Assembly: GCA_030650875.1 (NCBI GenBank)
Contig: JAUSDK010000025.1
Span: forward strand, 1-32,051
Source: Polaromonas sp.
GTDB lineage: Bacteria > Pseudomonadota > Gammaproteobacteria > Burkholderiales > Burkholderiaceae_C
Direction: 5' to 3'
Length of the DNA stretch: 32,051 bases
In this document: piece after piece, positions 23,062 to 32,051 of the stretch
Numbering within the stretch: the first letter of the stretch is position 1
Layout of the letters: each line of letters starts with the position of its first letter
The notes under the pieces: model-generated
Database searches by the model: none
What the model was told of the DNA's origin: nothing
Seen by the model: only the letters and a program-made list of their open reading frames with translations
Program-made: the position numbers and the translations under genes

Positions 23062-23928
23062 TTAAACCGCTGCGGCACCGGCAACGATTTCCGAAAGTTC
23101 TTTCGTGATCGCCGCTTGACGCGTTTTGTTGTAAATCAATTTGAGTTCACCAATCACGCTGCCAGCGTTGTCGGTTGCAGACTTCATGGCCACCATACGG
23201 GCCGATTGCTCGGACGCCATGTTCTCAGCCACGGCCTGCAGCACCAGCGCTTCCACGTAGCGCACCAACAGATCGTCAATCACGGACTGCGGGTCCGGCT
23301 CATAAAGGTAGTCCCAGCCGTGCTGTTCTTTGTCGGCCTGCAGGCGGTCCGCCGTCAACGGCAGCAGCTGCTCGATCACCGATTCCTGCTTCATCGTATT
23401 GATGAACTTGGTGTAGCACAGGTAAACCGCCTTGACCTTGCCTTCGCTGTACGCGTCGAGCAGCACCTTGACGGGACCAATCAGCTTCTCAAGATGCGGC
23501 TTGTCACCGAGTTGCGTGACATGAGAGACCACCTTGACGCCCACGCGATTCATGAAGCTCAGGCCCTTGTTGCCAATGGCCACGGCCTGCGCGTCAAGCC
23601 CTGCCGCCTGCAGGTCCTTGAGCTTGGCGGTCACGGCACGAAGAACGTTGGTATTCAAACCGCCGCACAGACCCTTGTCAGTCGTCACCACGATAAACCC
23701 GGTCGTCTTGGCGTCGTTGGACTCCATGAACACGTGGGTGTATTCGGGATTGGCCTGACTCAGGTTGGCCGTGATGTTGCGAATCTTGTCGCTGTAAGGA
23801 CGGGCAGCGCGCATCCGTTCCTGCGCCTTGCGCATTTTGGAGGCCGCCACCATTTCCATGGCTTTGGTGATCTTGCGGGTGTTTTCCACCGATTTGATCT
23901 TGCCGCGTATTTCCTTGCCTGCTGCCAT
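23062..23928 (-). CDS. atpG: F1Fo ATP synthase gamma subunit
   Basis: A 288-residue rotor shaft subunit. The N-terminal coiled-coil helix has [20 protein letters not shown] and [14 protein letters not shown]. The central Rossmann-like part has [16 protein letters not shown], and the C-terminal helix has [18 protein letters not shown], then [20 protein letters not shown]. Family length and both diagnostic helices are intact. It lies 56 bp after atpA in the conserved order. Confidence 0.98.
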   Translation of the reverse strand: MAAGKEIRGKIKSVENTRKITKAMEMVAASKMRKAQERMRAARPYSDKIRNITANLSQANPEYTHVFMESNDAKTTGFIVVTTDKGLCGGLNTNVLRAVTAKLKDLQAAGLDAQAVAIGNKGLSFMNRVGVKVVSHVTQLGDKPHLEKLIGPVKVLLDAYSEGKVKAVYLCYTKFINTMKQESVIEQLLPLTADRLQADKEQHGWDYLYEPDPQSVIDDLLVRYVEALVLQAVAENMASEQSARMVAMKSATDNAGSVIGELKLIYNKTRQAAITKELSEIVAGAAAV

Positions 23929-23984
23929 GTGGATTCCTAATGGTTTCTAGAAAGCTTGCCTTGACTTTGTGAAGTCAGGCGAGC

Positions 23985-25538
23985 TCAGGCAAACGACTTC
24001 TTGAACGCCGCCACTGCCGTGGTCAGTTCCGCTTCAGCGTCCTTGTCCATGGCTTTGTTGGCTTCAAGTTTGGCCATCAAGGGCGCATGCTTGTCCTTGA
24101 GCCAGGCGTGCAGCCCGTGCTCAAAAGCCAGCACTTTCTTGACTTCCACATCGTCCATGAAGCCTTTGTTCACTGCGAACAACGTGGCGCCCATGGTCGA
24201 GATGGACAGGGGCGAGTACTGCGCCTGCTTGAGCAACTCGGTCACGCGGGCACCGCGGTCCAGCTGCTTGCGGGTGGCTTCGTCCAGGTCGGAAGCAAAC
24301 TGCGCAAAAGCAGCCAGTTCACGGTACTGGGCCAAGTCGGTACGGATACCGCCAGACAGGTTCTTGATCAGCTTGGTCTGAGCCGCACCACCCACACGCG
24401 ACACGGAAATACCGGCGTTGATCGCAGGACGGATACCGGCGTTGAACAGGCTGGTTTCCAGGAAAATCTGGCCGTCGGTGATCGAGATCACGTTGGTAGG
24501 CACGAAAGCGGACACGTCGCCGGCTTGCGTTTCAATGATCGGCAGCGCCGTCAGCGAACCGGTTTTTCCCTTGACTTCACCTTTGGTGAAATCTTCAACA
24601 TACTTCTCGTTCACGCGCGCTGCACGCTCCAGCAGACGGCTGTGGAGATAGAACACGTCGCCGGGATAGGCTTCGCGGCCTGGTGGGCGGCGCAGCAACA
24701 GCGATACCTGGCGGTAGGCCACGGCCTGCTTGGACAAATCGTCATACACAATCAGCGCGTCCTGGCCGCGATCGCGGAAGTACTCGCCCATGGTGCAACC
24801 GGAGTAGGCACTCACGTATTGCATGGCGGCCGACTCGGAAGCCGAAGCGGCCACCACAATGGTGTATTCCATGGCGCCGGCTTGCTCCAGCGAGCGCACC
24901 ACGTTCTTGATCGAAGACGCCTTCTGGCCAATCGCGACATAGACGCAAGAAACGCCGGTGCCCTTTTGGTTGATGATGGCGTCGATGGCCACAGCGGTCT
25001 TGCCAGTCTGGCGGTCGCCAATGATCAGCTCGCGCTGGCCACGGCCAACAGGCACCATGGAGTCGATGGACTTCATGCCGGTCTGCAGGGGCTGGTCGAC
25101 CGATTTACGGGCGATCACACCAGGCGCAACCTTTTCAATCACGTCGGTCAACTTGGCGTTGATGGGACCTTTGCCGTCGATCGGCTGGCCCAGCGCATTG
25201 ACCACGCGACCCAGCAGCTCGGGGCCGACCGGGACTTCCAGAATACGGCCCGTGCATTTGACGGTGTCGCCTTCAGCGATGTGTTCGTACTCGCCCAGAA
25301 TCACGGAGCCGACGGAGTCGCGCTCAAGATTCAGCGCCAGACCATAGGTTGGCGTGCCATCAGCGGTTGCCGGGAATTCGAGCATTTCGCCCTGCATCAC
25401 ATCGGACAAGCCGTGGATGCGGACGATACCGTCGGCCACGGACACCACGGTGCCCTGGTTACGGATGTCGGCACTGACGGTCAAGCCTTCGATACGGCTC
25501 TTGATCAATTCAGAAATTTCTGCGGGATTGAGTTGCAT
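23985..25538 (-). CDS. atpA: F1Fo ATP synthase alpha subunit
   Basis: A 517-residue non-catalytic nucleotide-binding subunit of F1. The N-terminus [17 protein letters not shown] binds delta. The P-loop GDRQTGKT is at 174-181, and the arginine-finger region contains [10 protein letters not shown]. The C-terminal bundle includes [15 protein letters not shown] and ends in [12 protein letters not shown]. Length and motifs are standard. A very long frame on the opposite strand is a codon-bias shadow of this gene. Confidence 0.98.
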   Translation of the reverse strand: MQLNPAEISELIKSRIEGLTVSADIRNQGTVVSVADGIVRIHGLSDVMQGEMLEFPATADGTPTYGLALNLERDSVGSVILGEYEHIAEGDTVKCTGRILEVPVGPELLGRVVNALGQPIDGKGPINAKLTDVIEKVAPGVIARKSVDQPLQTGMKSIDSMVPVGRGQRELIIGDRQTGKTAVAIDAIINQKGTGVSCVYVAIGQKASSIKNVVRSLEQAGAMEYTIVVAASASESAAMQYVSAYSGCTMGEYFRDRGQDALIVYDDLSKQAVAYRQVSLLLRRPPGREAYPGDVFYLHSRLLERAARVNEKYVEDFTKGEVKGKTGSLTALPIIETQAGDVSAFVPTNVISITDGQIFLETSLFNAGIRPAINAGISVSRVGGAAQTKLIKNLSGGIRTDLAQYRELAAFAQFASDLDEATRKQLDRGARVTELLKQAQYSPLSISTMGATLFAVNKGFMDDVEVKKVLAFEHGLHAWLKDKHAPLMAKLEANKAMDKDAEAELTTAVAAFKKSFA

Positions 25539-25599
25539 GACTCTTTCCTTCTTTCTATGTTGTTGGCTAAAAACCTGGGGACTGCGCCTGAGCGCCAGT

Positions 25600-26130
25600 T
25601 CAAGAAATCAGCGCCACTTTCATTTGCTCTAAACGGGCTTTCACCGAGGTGTCCAGCACCTCGTCACCCACGACCGCGCGAATCCCGCCAATCAACGACT
25701 GATCGATCTCGACCTTGACGCTGAGCTTGCGCCCAAAACGCTTTTCCAGCGTGGCGGCGACATCGGCGAGCGCCTGCGCATCCAGCGCAAAAGCGCTGTA
25801 AACAACTGCATCGCTGGAGCCGCTTGCCGCGTTCTTGAGTGAACGAAACTGGTTGGCGATCTCGGGCAGTGCAGGCAGGCGGGCGTTCTCGATCAGGAGC
25901 CGCAAGAAATTCCTGGCGGCATCCGGCAAGCTGGCTTTCACCACGCCGGTCATCACGTCAAACACCTGTGCCGTCTCGACCTTGGGATTCTCGGCGAGTT
26001 GGAGCAGTTGCGGATCTTCTGCGACAGCAGCCAGCTCATCGAGCCAGACTGAAGTAGCAGCGAGATCGGAGCCCTGCGCCTTGAACAGCGCTTCCGCGTA
26101 AGGGCGGGCAATGGTTGCAAGTTCGGCCAT
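25600..26130 (-). CDS. atpH: F1Fo ATP synthase delta subunit
   Basis: A 176-residue peripheral-stalk subunit (OSCP type) that links F1 alpha to the b-subunit stalk. It has the N-terminal [14 protein letters not shown], a six-helix domain, then the C-terminal signature [43 protein letters not shown]. The start at 26130 is 19 bp after atpF, in the usual position. Length is standard. Confidence 0.97.
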   Translation of the reverse strand: MAELATIARPYAEALFKAQGSDLAATSVWLDELAAVAEDPQLLQLAENPKVETAQVFDVMTGVVKASLPDAARNFLRLLIENARLPALPEIANQFRSLKNAASGSSDAVVYSAFALDAQALADVAATLEKRFGRKLSVKVEIDQSLIGGIRAVVGDEVLDTSVKARLEQMKVALIS

Positions 26131-26149
26131 AGTTTTCTCTAACGTGCGC

Positions 26150-26620
26150 TTACAGCTCGGTTTTCAGACGGGCCAACAGGTCAGCATGAACACCGGCATT
26201 GACTTCCTTGCGGAGAATCTGCTCGGCACCCTTGACAGCCAGCAAAGCGACCTGCTCACGCAGCGCCTCGCGGGCCTTGACCGTTTGTTGACCTGCTTCG
26301 ACCTGCGCTGCAGCAATGATCTTGCTGGCTTCTTCCGTGGCTTTGGCCTTGGCCTCTTCCACGATGGCCTGACCACGACGCTCAGCGTCGGCCAGGCGTA
26401 CGGCGGTCTCGTTGCGCGACGTAGACAGTTCGGCCTCGACACGCTTGTTGGCAGTGGCGAGTTCGCTCTTGGCTTTGTCGGCAGCGGCTAGGCCGTCAGC
26501 GATTTTCTGTGCCCGCTCGTCCAGCGCTTTTGTGATCGGGGGCCACACGAACTTCATCGTGAACCACACCAGGATCGCAAAAACGACAGCCTGCAGGAAC
26601 AGGGTTGCGTTAATGTTCAC
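26150..26620 (-). CDS. atpF: F1Fo ATP synthase b subunit
   Basis: A 156-residue peripheral-stalk subunit. One N-terminal membrane helix ([20 protein letters not shown]) is followed by [29 protein letters not shown] and a long charged coiled coil to the end. It dimerises and holds F1 against Fo subunit a. The length equals the E. coli subunit. It follows atpE by 39 bp. Confidence 0.98.
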   Translation of the reverse strand: MNINATLFLQAVVFAILVWFTMKFVWPPITKALDERAQKIADGLAAADKAKSELATANKRVEAELSTSRNETAVRLADAERRGQAIVEEAKAKATEEASKIIAAAQVEAGQQTVKAREALREQVALLAVKGAEQILRKEVNAGVHADLLARLKTEL

Positions 26621-26659
26621 GGCTTATTCCTTATCCAACGTGACAGGGGTGCCGGGGAA

Positions 26660-26908
<249 letters not shown>

Positions 26909-26950
26909 TTATCCTTAAAAGTGAGAAGAGAAGCGAAGAAAAAAGAAAGA

Positions 26951-27844
26951 TTAGTGTGAGTCGTGGGCCTGCCCCACGTAAATCAACGTCAACATCATGA
27001 AGATGAAGGCTTGCAGCGTGATCACCAGGATGTGGAAAATACTCCACACGGTTCCGGCGACAACATGCCCAAATCCTAGCCAGAAACCACCCGTGAGGGG
27101 GTTGAACTGCCAGGCCCATACGCCGCCCATCAGGGCGATCAGCATGAAAACCAATTCACCGGCAAACATGTTGCCGAACAACCGCATGCCGTGCGAAACG
27201 GTCTTGGCGGTAAATTCAATCATCTGCATCAAGAAATTGATCGGATACAGAAACCATTTGTCGCCGAAAGGCGCTGCCACAAGCTCGTGTGCCCAGCCGC
27301 CAATGCCTTTGATCTTGATGTTGTACACCAGACAAACAATCAGCACGCTAAAGGAAAGACCCAATGTAGTGGACAAGTCAGCCGTTGGCACAACGCGCAT
27401 GTAATCCATGTAGCCCAGCGCAGGACCGGCACCATGCCACAGCGCGGGAATCGCATCCACAGGCAGCATATCCATGGCGTTCATCAGGAAAATCCAGACA
27501 AACACGGAAAGGGCCAAAGGCGACACCAGCTTGCGGCTCTTGGCATTGTGCACAACACCCTTGGCCTGGTTTTCAACCATCTCGGCCAGAATTTCGACAG
27601 CAGCCTGAAAGCGGCCCGGCACACCGGAGGTTGCCTTGCGCGCAGCACGCCACAGCAAGAAGGACCCGATCACACCCAGCAAGATGGAGTAAAACACCGA
27701 GTCCAGATTAAACAGACTGAAGTCAACAATGCCATGCTGCTCGACGTTCTGAAAGGAGAAGTCTTTTTGCAGATGATGCAAGTGGTGACGGATGTACTCC
27801 CCGGCCGTCGGGGCGTTTGTTCCAGCGTTTTCAGCAGCAGCCAT
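26951..27844 (-). CDS. atpB: F1Fo ATP synthase a subunit
   Basis: A 297-residue multi-pass Fo subunit forming the proton half-channels. The hydrophilic N-terminal part is long (about 55 residues before the first membrane helix). Key motifs are FLMNAMDMLPVD, the functional-arginine helix SHGMRLFGNMFAGEL, and the final helix LQAFIFMMLTLIYVGQAH. The length fits betaproteobacterial members. It lies 22 bp after atpI. Confidence 0.98.
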   Translation of the reverse strand: MAAAENAGTNAPTAGEYIRHHLHHLQKDFSFQNVEQHGIVDFSLFNLDSVFYSILLGVIGSFLLWRAARKATSGVPGRFQAAVEILAEMVENQAKGVVHNAKSRKLVSPLALSVFVWIFLMNAMDMLPVDAIPALWHGAGPALGYMDYMRVVPTADLSTTLGLSFSVLIVCLVYNIKIKGIGGWAHELVAAPFGDKWFLYPINFLMQMIEFTAKTVSHGMRLFGNMFAGELVFMLIALMGGVWAWQFNPLTGGFWLGFGHVVAGTVWSIFHILVITLQAFIFMMLTLIYVGQAHDSH

Positions 27845-27866
27845 AGGTCAGCAGTCCATCAATTCT

Positions 27867-28397
27867 TTAAATATTTTTGGGCGACTTCGCCGGTGCCAAG
27901 CGCAGCCACATGGCCACCCAATACACCTTCATCGTCACCACAAACCCAGCCAGCAAAGCCAGCCAACTCAAATCCGCGATCAGCCTTGGCGCGGCAAGCA
28001 ACATTGCCACCGTCAAGGCGATCTTGACCATCTCCCACACAAAAAATCCCAGCAGTGCAGCATTTCCATGCGCCACCGACTTCTGGCGCGACAACCCTCG
28101 GGCAAACAGCGCAGCGGGAATCACCACCGCCAAAGCCCCATAAGCGGCCGACCAGCCCATCCGGGACTGGCCCGTCAGCCACCAGGCCAGCAAAGCCACC
28201 AACAACCCCACGACGGTCTGCCCCGCCAACACCATCCAGACCGAGACAGCAGGATTCAGCGCGCGAATCTTTTGCGCCTCTTCGTGCGTCAAGGGCTTGA
28301 ACCCTTCATCTGCAGCCTCATCTGCAACTTCTGTCCAGTGGACAGCCGCATCTTGAGCGTCAGGTGCGATGAGCGAATTTGTTATTTTGACAGGCAC
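27867..28397 (-). CDS. atpI: ATP synthase subunit I (AtpI)
   Basis: A 176-residue small membrane protein with four expected hydrophobic segments after a polar N-terminal ~50 residues (VWMVLAGQTVVGLLVALLAWW, WSAAYGALAVVIPAALFA, ALLGFFVWEMVKIALTVAML, WLALLAGFVVTMKVYWVAMWL). AtpI assists assembly of the c-ring or Mg handling and is not part of the final complex. The proposed start is a GTG at 28397, with no good ribosome site, so the true N-terminus may differ. It is first in the atp operon. Confidence 0.88.
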   Translation of the reverse strand: MPVKITNSLIAPDAQDAAVHWTEVADEAADEGFKPLTHEEAQKIRALNPAVSVWMVLAGQTVVGLLVALLAWWLTGQSRMGWSAAYGALAVVIPAALFARGLSRQKSVAHGNAALLGFFVWEMVKIALTVAMLLAAPRLIADLSWLALLAGFVVTMKVYWVAMWLRLAPAKSPKNI

Positions 28398-28440
28398 AAA
28401 TTACACCAAGGTTACGAGGCGCTTATTAGCAAAGCCTTTG

Positions 28441-28446
28441 ATTATA
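28441..28446 (-). promoter_or_regulatory. -10 element of the atp operon promoter
   Basis: On the minus strand these bases read TATAAT, 43 bp before the proposed atpI start codon, giving a leader of roughly 35-40 bases. The -35 region about 17 bp upstream has no close match to TTGACA. A perfect -10 in the short space upstream of the operon makes it the best candidate for the main atp promoter. Confidence 0.55.
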
Positions 28447-28648
28447 CGTAGAAACCCCCGTGCTTGGATAGCCCCTGCGCGCGCCATTTTTATTTCTCGT
28501 GATTGAAGTCCCCATGCGGGTGCGCCCGGCGAGTAAGCCACAATCGTGCCGTGCGAAGTATGCCGCACCGAAAAAATGCCTTTCCGCACGCCGCGACACC
28601 CGTCACACCGCCTCCTGCTGATGGGCCCCCTCGCCCTAACCCCCTTCG

Positions 28649-29110
28649 ATGAAAGACCCGCTCATGTACGCCCTGATGAATTTCCTGCACCTGCTCGCTG
28701 CAATTGTCTGGCTGGGCGGGGTCAGTTTTGTGTTGATTGCCTTGCGCCCTGCGGCGGCAGCGCTATTGTCACCACCGCAACGACTGCCGCTAATGGCGCA
28801 AGTGCTGAGCCGGTTTTTCGTGTTGGTGTGGCTGAGCATCGGGCTGCTACTGCTGACCGGCGTGCCCATGCTGCTGAGCGTTGGAATGAAGGGCGCGCCT
28901 GTTGGCTGGCACCTGATGCTGGGCATTGGCCTGTTGATGTTTGCGCTGTTCGGCCATCTTTATTTTGGTCCATTCCGCCGCCTCAAACAGGCGGTGAGCG
29001 CCTCAAACTGGCCGGAAGGCGGCCGCCGTGCCGGGCAAATCGTATCTTTGGCCCTTCTTAACCTGGTACTGGGTGCACTGGCTATTGGCGCCGTCATTTT
29101 TCTGGCCTGA
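28649..29110 (+). CDS. CopD family membrane protein
   Basis: A 153-residue protein with four hydrophobic segments: MNFLHLLAAIVWLGGVSFVLIAL, FFVLVWLSIGLLLLTGVPMLL, WHLMLGIGLLMFALFGHLYF and IVSLALLNLVLGALAIGAVIF. The His in the first helix (NFLHLLAAIVWLGG) and in the third (LFGHLYFGP) are typical of CopD-like proteins, some of which move copper or bind heme. The function here is unknown. The start could be ATG 28649 or ATG 28664. It is divergent from the atp operon, 251 bp away. Confidence 0.8.
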   Translation: MKDPLMYALMNFLHLLAAIVWLGGVSFVLIALRPAAAALLSPPQRLPLMAQVLSRFFVLVWLSIGLLLLTGVPMLLSVGMKGAPVGWHLMLGIGLLMFALFGHLYFGPFRRLKQAVSASNWPEGGRRAGQIVSLALLNLVLGALAIGAVIFLA

Positions 29111-29174
29111 CGCGTGACCCGTTCGCTGCGATGACCCATGGCGCCACCCATTTCCTGCCCGCAAGCCCCCGTTT

Positions 29175-29705
29175 ATGAGCACCTCTAAAAAGGCGGTTCG
29201 AAAGAGTTCGCATTGGGAAGATCGCCTCAGAGCGTCGCTGCCCACGCGGGAAGTGCTGGTGGCCCACCCCTGGCTCAAGCCGGTCGCCCACCGGCTGCTG
29301 GACCCGCAGTTATGGCGCCTGCAGCATGAAGCCGTGGCGCGCGGCGTGGCGATCGGAATTTTCTGGGCTTTCGCGCTGCCGGTGGCGCAGATTCTGGCGG
29401 CGGTCGTTTTTTGTGTCTGGTGGCGCGGCAACATCGCCGTGGCCGCAGGCCTGACACTGATCACCAACCCGTTCACCATCGGTTTCTGGCTTTGGCTGGC
29501 CTACCGGGTCGGCAGCCTGGTGATGGTCGCGCCGCCGCCAGCCCCCCTGGCCGAAGGCGCTGGCGTTCTCGCCTGGCTGGCGTCGGTGGGGGCCCCTACT
29601 ATTTTGGGCATGGGCATTTTCGCGGTGGGCGGTGCGGCCGCCGGCTACGTCATCGCCAAACTCGCCTGGCGCGTGCGTATCTGGCTCAAGCGCCGCAACC
29701 GCTAG
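29175..29705 (+). CDS. DUF2062 domain membrane protein
   Basis: A 176-residue protein with a basic N-terminus and a DUF2062 region: VARGVAIGIFWAFALPVAQILAA, then RGNIAVAAGLTLITNPFTIGFWLWLAYRVG with the family's conserved TNPFT, and a last hydrophobic hairpin before a basic tail (RIWLKRRNR). It is an inner-membrane protein of unknown function. It follows the CopD-like gene by 64 bp and precedes ybeD by 53 bp. Confidence 0.88.
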   Translation: MSTSKKAVRKSSHWEDRLRASLPTREVLVAHPWLKPVAHRLLDPQLWRLQHEAVARGVAIGIFWAFALPVAQILAAVVFCVWWRGNIAVAAGLTLITNPFTIGFWLWLAYRVGSLVMVAPPPAPLAEGAGVLAWLASVGAPTILGMGIFAVGGAAAGYVIAKLAWRVRIWLKRRNR

Positions 29706-29758
29706 GCTCCCACACGCCCGCCATCGCCCTCCCCGCATGTCAACCAGGAATCCTCACC

Positions 29759-30067
29759 ATGACGTCCTCCTCTAAAAACACCCCCCAAACGACGCCCGCC
29801 CCAGCACCACCGGAATCGCTGATTGAATACCCGTCGCAGTTCCCGATCAAGGTGATGGGCCTCAAGGCCGAAGGCTATGTTCACGCGATCACCGTCATCG
29901 CCCATCAGTTCGACCCGGCCTTTGACGCCTCCACCATCGAACTGCGCGAAAGCAAGGGCGGCAAGTACCTGGGCGTGACCATCACCGTCACCGCCACCAG
30001 CCGCGAGCAGCTCGACGAGCTCTACCGCACGCTGTCCACGCACCCGATGGTCAAAGTGGTGCTGTGA
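29759..30067 (+). CDS. ybeD: YbeD family (DUF493) protein
   Basis: A 102-residue protein: a Pro/Thr-rich N-terminal ~20 residues, then the DUF493 ferredoxin-like domain ([60 protein letters not shown]). It resembles ACT-like regulatory domains and is a conserved neighbour of lipB; it is proposed to play a role in lipoate metabolism or its regulation, without proof. AGGAAT lies upstream of the ATG. It is 13 bp before lipB. Confidence 0.92.
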   Translation: MTSSSKNTPQTTPAPAPPESLIEYPSQFPIKVMGLKAEGYVHAITVIAHQFDPAFDASTIELRESKGGKYLGVTITVTATSREQLDELYRTLSTHPMVKVVL

Positions 30068-30080
30068 GACGCTGAGCCCG

Positions 30081-30764
30081 ATGCTGTTCATGCAGACCCA
30101 TGTGCACCAACTCGGCCAGGTCGACTACCTGCCCACCTATGAGGCGATGCAGGACTTCACCGCTGCGCGCGATGAAACCACGCCCGATTTGCTATGGATT
30201 TGCGAGCATCGTGCGGTCTACACCCAAGGGCTGGCCGGGAAAATCGACCACATCCTGAACCCTGGCGAGATTCCGGTGGTGCACACCAACCGGGGCGGCC
30301 AGGTGACGTTTCATGGCCCCGGCCAAGTGGTGGCCTACCCGCTGATCGACCTCAAACGGGCCGGCTATTTCATCAAGGAATATGTCTACCGTATCGAGGA
30401 ATCCGTGATCCGCACGCTGGCGCATTTTGGTGTGACGGGCCACCGCGTGGCGGGCGCACCGGGCATTTACGTGCGGCTGGACGATCCGTTTTCACACGCT
30501 GCGCTGACCGGCCCGGTGGCGCCGTCCGACCCGTTTCGCGGCCTGGGAAAAATCGCAGCGCTGGGCATCAAGGTCAGCCGCCACTGCACCTACCACGGCG
30601 TCGCGCTCAACGTGGCGATGGACCTGGAACCCTTCTCGCGCATCAACCCCTGCGGCTATGCCGGACTGCAAACCACAGACCTTTCTACAATCGGTGTTTC
30701 GGCCAGCTGGCAGGAGGCGGCGGGCGTACTGAGCCAAAAGCTCGTGACCCACCTGGCCGCCTGA
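30081..30764 (+). CDS. lipB: Octanoyl-[ACP]:protein N-octanoyltransferase
   Basis: A 227-residue LipB that moves octanoyl from acyl carrier protein to the lipoyl domains of 2-oxoacid dehydrogenases and GcvH. The signature [12 protein letters not shown] is at 71-82; the catalytic lysine is K157 in [12 protein letters not shown] and the acyl-cysteine is C191 in INPCGYAG. The start ATG at 30081 has a weak ribosome site; ATG at 30090 is the alternative. It lies between ybeD and lipA, the next enzyme in the pathway. Confidence 0.96.
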   Translation: MLFMQTHVHQLGQVDYLPTYEAMQDFTAARDETTPDLLWICEHRAVYTQGLAGKIDHILNPGEIPVVHTNRGGQVTFHGPGQVVAYPLIDLKRAGYFIKEYVYRIEESVIRTLAHFGVTGHRVAGAPGIYVRLDDPFSHAALTGPVAPSDPFRGLGKIAALGIKVSRHCTYHGVALNVAMDLEPFSRINPCGYAGLQTTDLSTIGVSASWQEAAGVLSQKLVTHLAA

Positions 30765-30797
30765 ACCCGACAGAACACCAAGCACACCCCACACACC

Positions 30798-31817
30798 ATG
30801 ACCACCCCAGAAGCCCCCGCCATCCCCGCCGCCAATCCTGTTGTCCGTGAAGTTCAAAGTGTGGCGGACTACAACCCGCTGGCCAAGCAGAAGGCCGCCG
30901 CCAAGCTGTCGCGCATTCCGGTCAAGGTCGAGCGCGCCGAGGTGCTCAAAAAGCCCGACTGGATTCGCGTCAAGGCGGGCAGCCCGACCACGCGTTTTTA
31001 CGAGATCAAGGACATCCTGCGCCAGAACAAGCTGGTCACGGTGTGCGAGGAAGCCAGTTGCCCCAACATTGGCGAATGCTTTGGCAAAGGCACGGCGACC
31101 TTCATGATCATGGGCGACAAATGCACGCGGCGCTGCCCGTTTTGCGACGTGGGCCATGGCCGCCCTGACCCGCTGGACGTGAACGAGCCCGAAAACCTGG
31201 CCAGAACCATTGCCGCGCTCAAGCTCAAGTACGGGGTGATCACCAGCGTCGACCGCGACGACCTGCGCGACGGTGGCGCCCAGCATTTTGTCGACTGCAT
31301 CGCCCGCATCCGCGAACTGTCGCCCAGCACGCAAATCGAAGTGCTGGTGCCCGACTTCCGCGGCCGCGACGACCGCGCGCTGGAGATCTTGAAAGCCGCG
31401 CCGCCCGACGTGATGAACCACAACCTGGAAACCGCGCCGCGCCTGTACAAGGAAGCGCGCCCCGGCAGCGACTACCAGTTCAGCCTGAACCTGCTGAAGA
31501 AATTCAAAGCGCTGCACCCGAACGTGCCGACCAAAAGCGGCATCATGGTCGGCCTGGGCGAGACCGACGAGGAAATTTTGCAGGTCATGCAGGACATGCG
31601 CGACCACGGCATCGACATGCTGACGATCGGCCAGTACCTGGCGCCTTCCACCAGCCACCTGCCGGTGCGCCGCTATGTGCACCCTGACACCTTCAAGATG
31701 TTCGAAGCCGAGGCCTACAAGATGGGCTTCACCCACGCCGCGGTCGGCGCCATGGTGCGCTCGAGCTACCACGCCGACCAGCAGGCCCACGCCGCGGGCG
31801 TGGCCGATACCCTCTGA
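30798..31817 (+). CDS. lipA: Lipoyl synthase
   Basis: A 339-residue radical SAM enzyme that inserts two sulfurs into protein-bound octanoyl chains, completing lipoate. The auxiliary cluster ligands are C83, C88 and C94 ([12 protein letters not shown]) plus the C-terminal RSSY serine, and the radical-SAM cluster ligands are C109, C113 and C116 (CTRRCPFC). [23 protein letters not shown] and GLGETDEE are further family motifs. The N-terminal ~50 residues are a variable extension. It acts on the product of LipB encoded just upstream. Confidence 0.97.
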   Translation: MTTPEAPAIPAANPVVREVQSVADYNPLAKQKAAAKLSRIPVKVERAEVLKKPDWIRVKAGSPTTRFYEIKDILRQNKLVTVCEEASCPNIGECFGKGTATFMIMGDKCTRRCPFCDVGHGRPDPLDVNEPENLARTIAALKLKYGVITSVDRDDLRDGGAQHFVDCIARIRELSPSTQIEVLVPDFRGRDDRALEILKAAPPDVMNHNLETAPRLYKEARPGSDYQFSLNLLKKFKALHPNVPTKSGIMVGLGETDEEILQVMQDMRDHGIDMLTIGQYLAPSTSHLPVRRYVHPDTFKMFEAEAYKMGFTHAAVGAMVRSSYHADQQAHAAGVADTL

Positions 31818-31821
31818 CATC

Positions 31822-32051
31822 ATGACCGCGCCGCAGGGCTCGCTGTCGCTGCGCCAGTACGGCGCCTCGCCGGGCAGCCATGCGCATGCGCACTTCCAGG
31901 TGCTGCTCGGCCTGGAAGGTGTGCTGGAGCTTGAAGTCCAGGGCCGCGGCCAGCGTTTTGGCACGGGCCAGGGATGCGTGATTGCTCCCGGAGTACGCCA
32001 CGACTTCGAAGCCCGCAGCGGCAGCCGCTGCCTGGTGCTGGACACCGCCCA
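31822..32051 (+). CDS. AraC-type transcriptional regulator (5' part, cut by window end)
   Basis: The first 76 codons of an open frame starting at ATG 31822, 4 bp after lipA. The translation is a cupin-like effector domain: SLRQYGASPGSHAHAHFQVL, LEGVLELEVQGRGQRFG, CVIAPGVRHDFEARSGSRCLVLDT. His-rich opening and the VIAPG.RH.F box are typical of the N-terminal sensing domain of AraC/XylS regulators. The DNA-binding half would be beyond 32051 and is not seen, so a stand-alone cupin is possible. Confidence 0.75.
   Translation, partial: MTAPQGSLSLRQYGASPGSHAHAHFQVLLGLEGVLELEVQGRGQRFGTGQGCVIAPGVRHDFEARSGSRCLVLDTA

Noticed and set aside
24087-25718. Very long open frame on the plus strand opposite atpA and atpH (over 540 codons)
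   Set aside because: It is the complement of well-conserved ATP synthase genes, is rich in His/Arg/Gln with no recognisable domain, and is explained by codon bias in a GC-rich genome. The same holds for long frames opposite atpD, atpG and lipA.

Overview
The window looks like a betaproteobacterial chromosome, most likely Comamonadaceae (Polaromonas/Rhodoferax-like). This rests on the high GC of most genes, a pilT-cNMP-pilU cluster, an intact atpIBEFHAGDC operon, and an intergenic hairpin repeat of a type I associate with that family. I made the taxonomic call by eye, without a search.

Layout. Bases 1-384 are the end of an Lrp/AsnC regulator, followed by a structured intergenic repeat. yggS and pilT are divergent, and pilT starts a three-gene twitching-motility cluster: pilT, a cyclic-nucleotide-fold protein and pilU. 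A beta-hydroxyacid dehydrogenase follows. Bases 5260-9248 hold the rsmI / yraN-diaA-dolP locus known from E. coli, here without lpoA, plus a Bcr/CflA exporter. A small lipoprotein, two truncated pseudogenes (an IclR regulator and a short-chain dehydrogenase, joined head to head at a probable deletion scar) and a DUF3297 gene lead to the accessory region.

The accessory region is a compact island of about 4.2 kb. It lies between tRNA-Arg(CCG) at 15445-15520 and a 35-bp near-copy of the tRNA 3' end at 11261-11295. It carries a RES/Xre toxin-antitoxin pair, a serine resolvase with a res-like site, and a coiled-coil Mrr-type restriction endonuclease broken by a frameshift at a G run. A G10 tract lies upstream of the endonuclease. 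No tyrosine integrase is present, so the island is probably a remnant.

Beyond the tRNA come a membrane-anchored diheme cytochrome c, a gene of unknown function, a YheT-type hydrolase with an NTF2/SnoaL-like gene, and a lemA-TPM-TPM operon that converges on the atp operon. The atp operon (21120-28397, minus strand) encodes the whole F1Fo ATP synthase. The window ends with a plus-strand run of CopD-like, DUF2062, ybeD, lipB and lipA (lipoic acid biosynthesis), then the start of an AraC-type regulator.

The main points of interest are the tRNA-bounded defence/toxin-antitoxin island, the G-run frameshift and promoter-proximal G10 tract of its endonuclease, and the cNMP-fold protein between the two pilus retraction ATPases. 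I found no CRISPR array, rRNA or complete insertion sequence.
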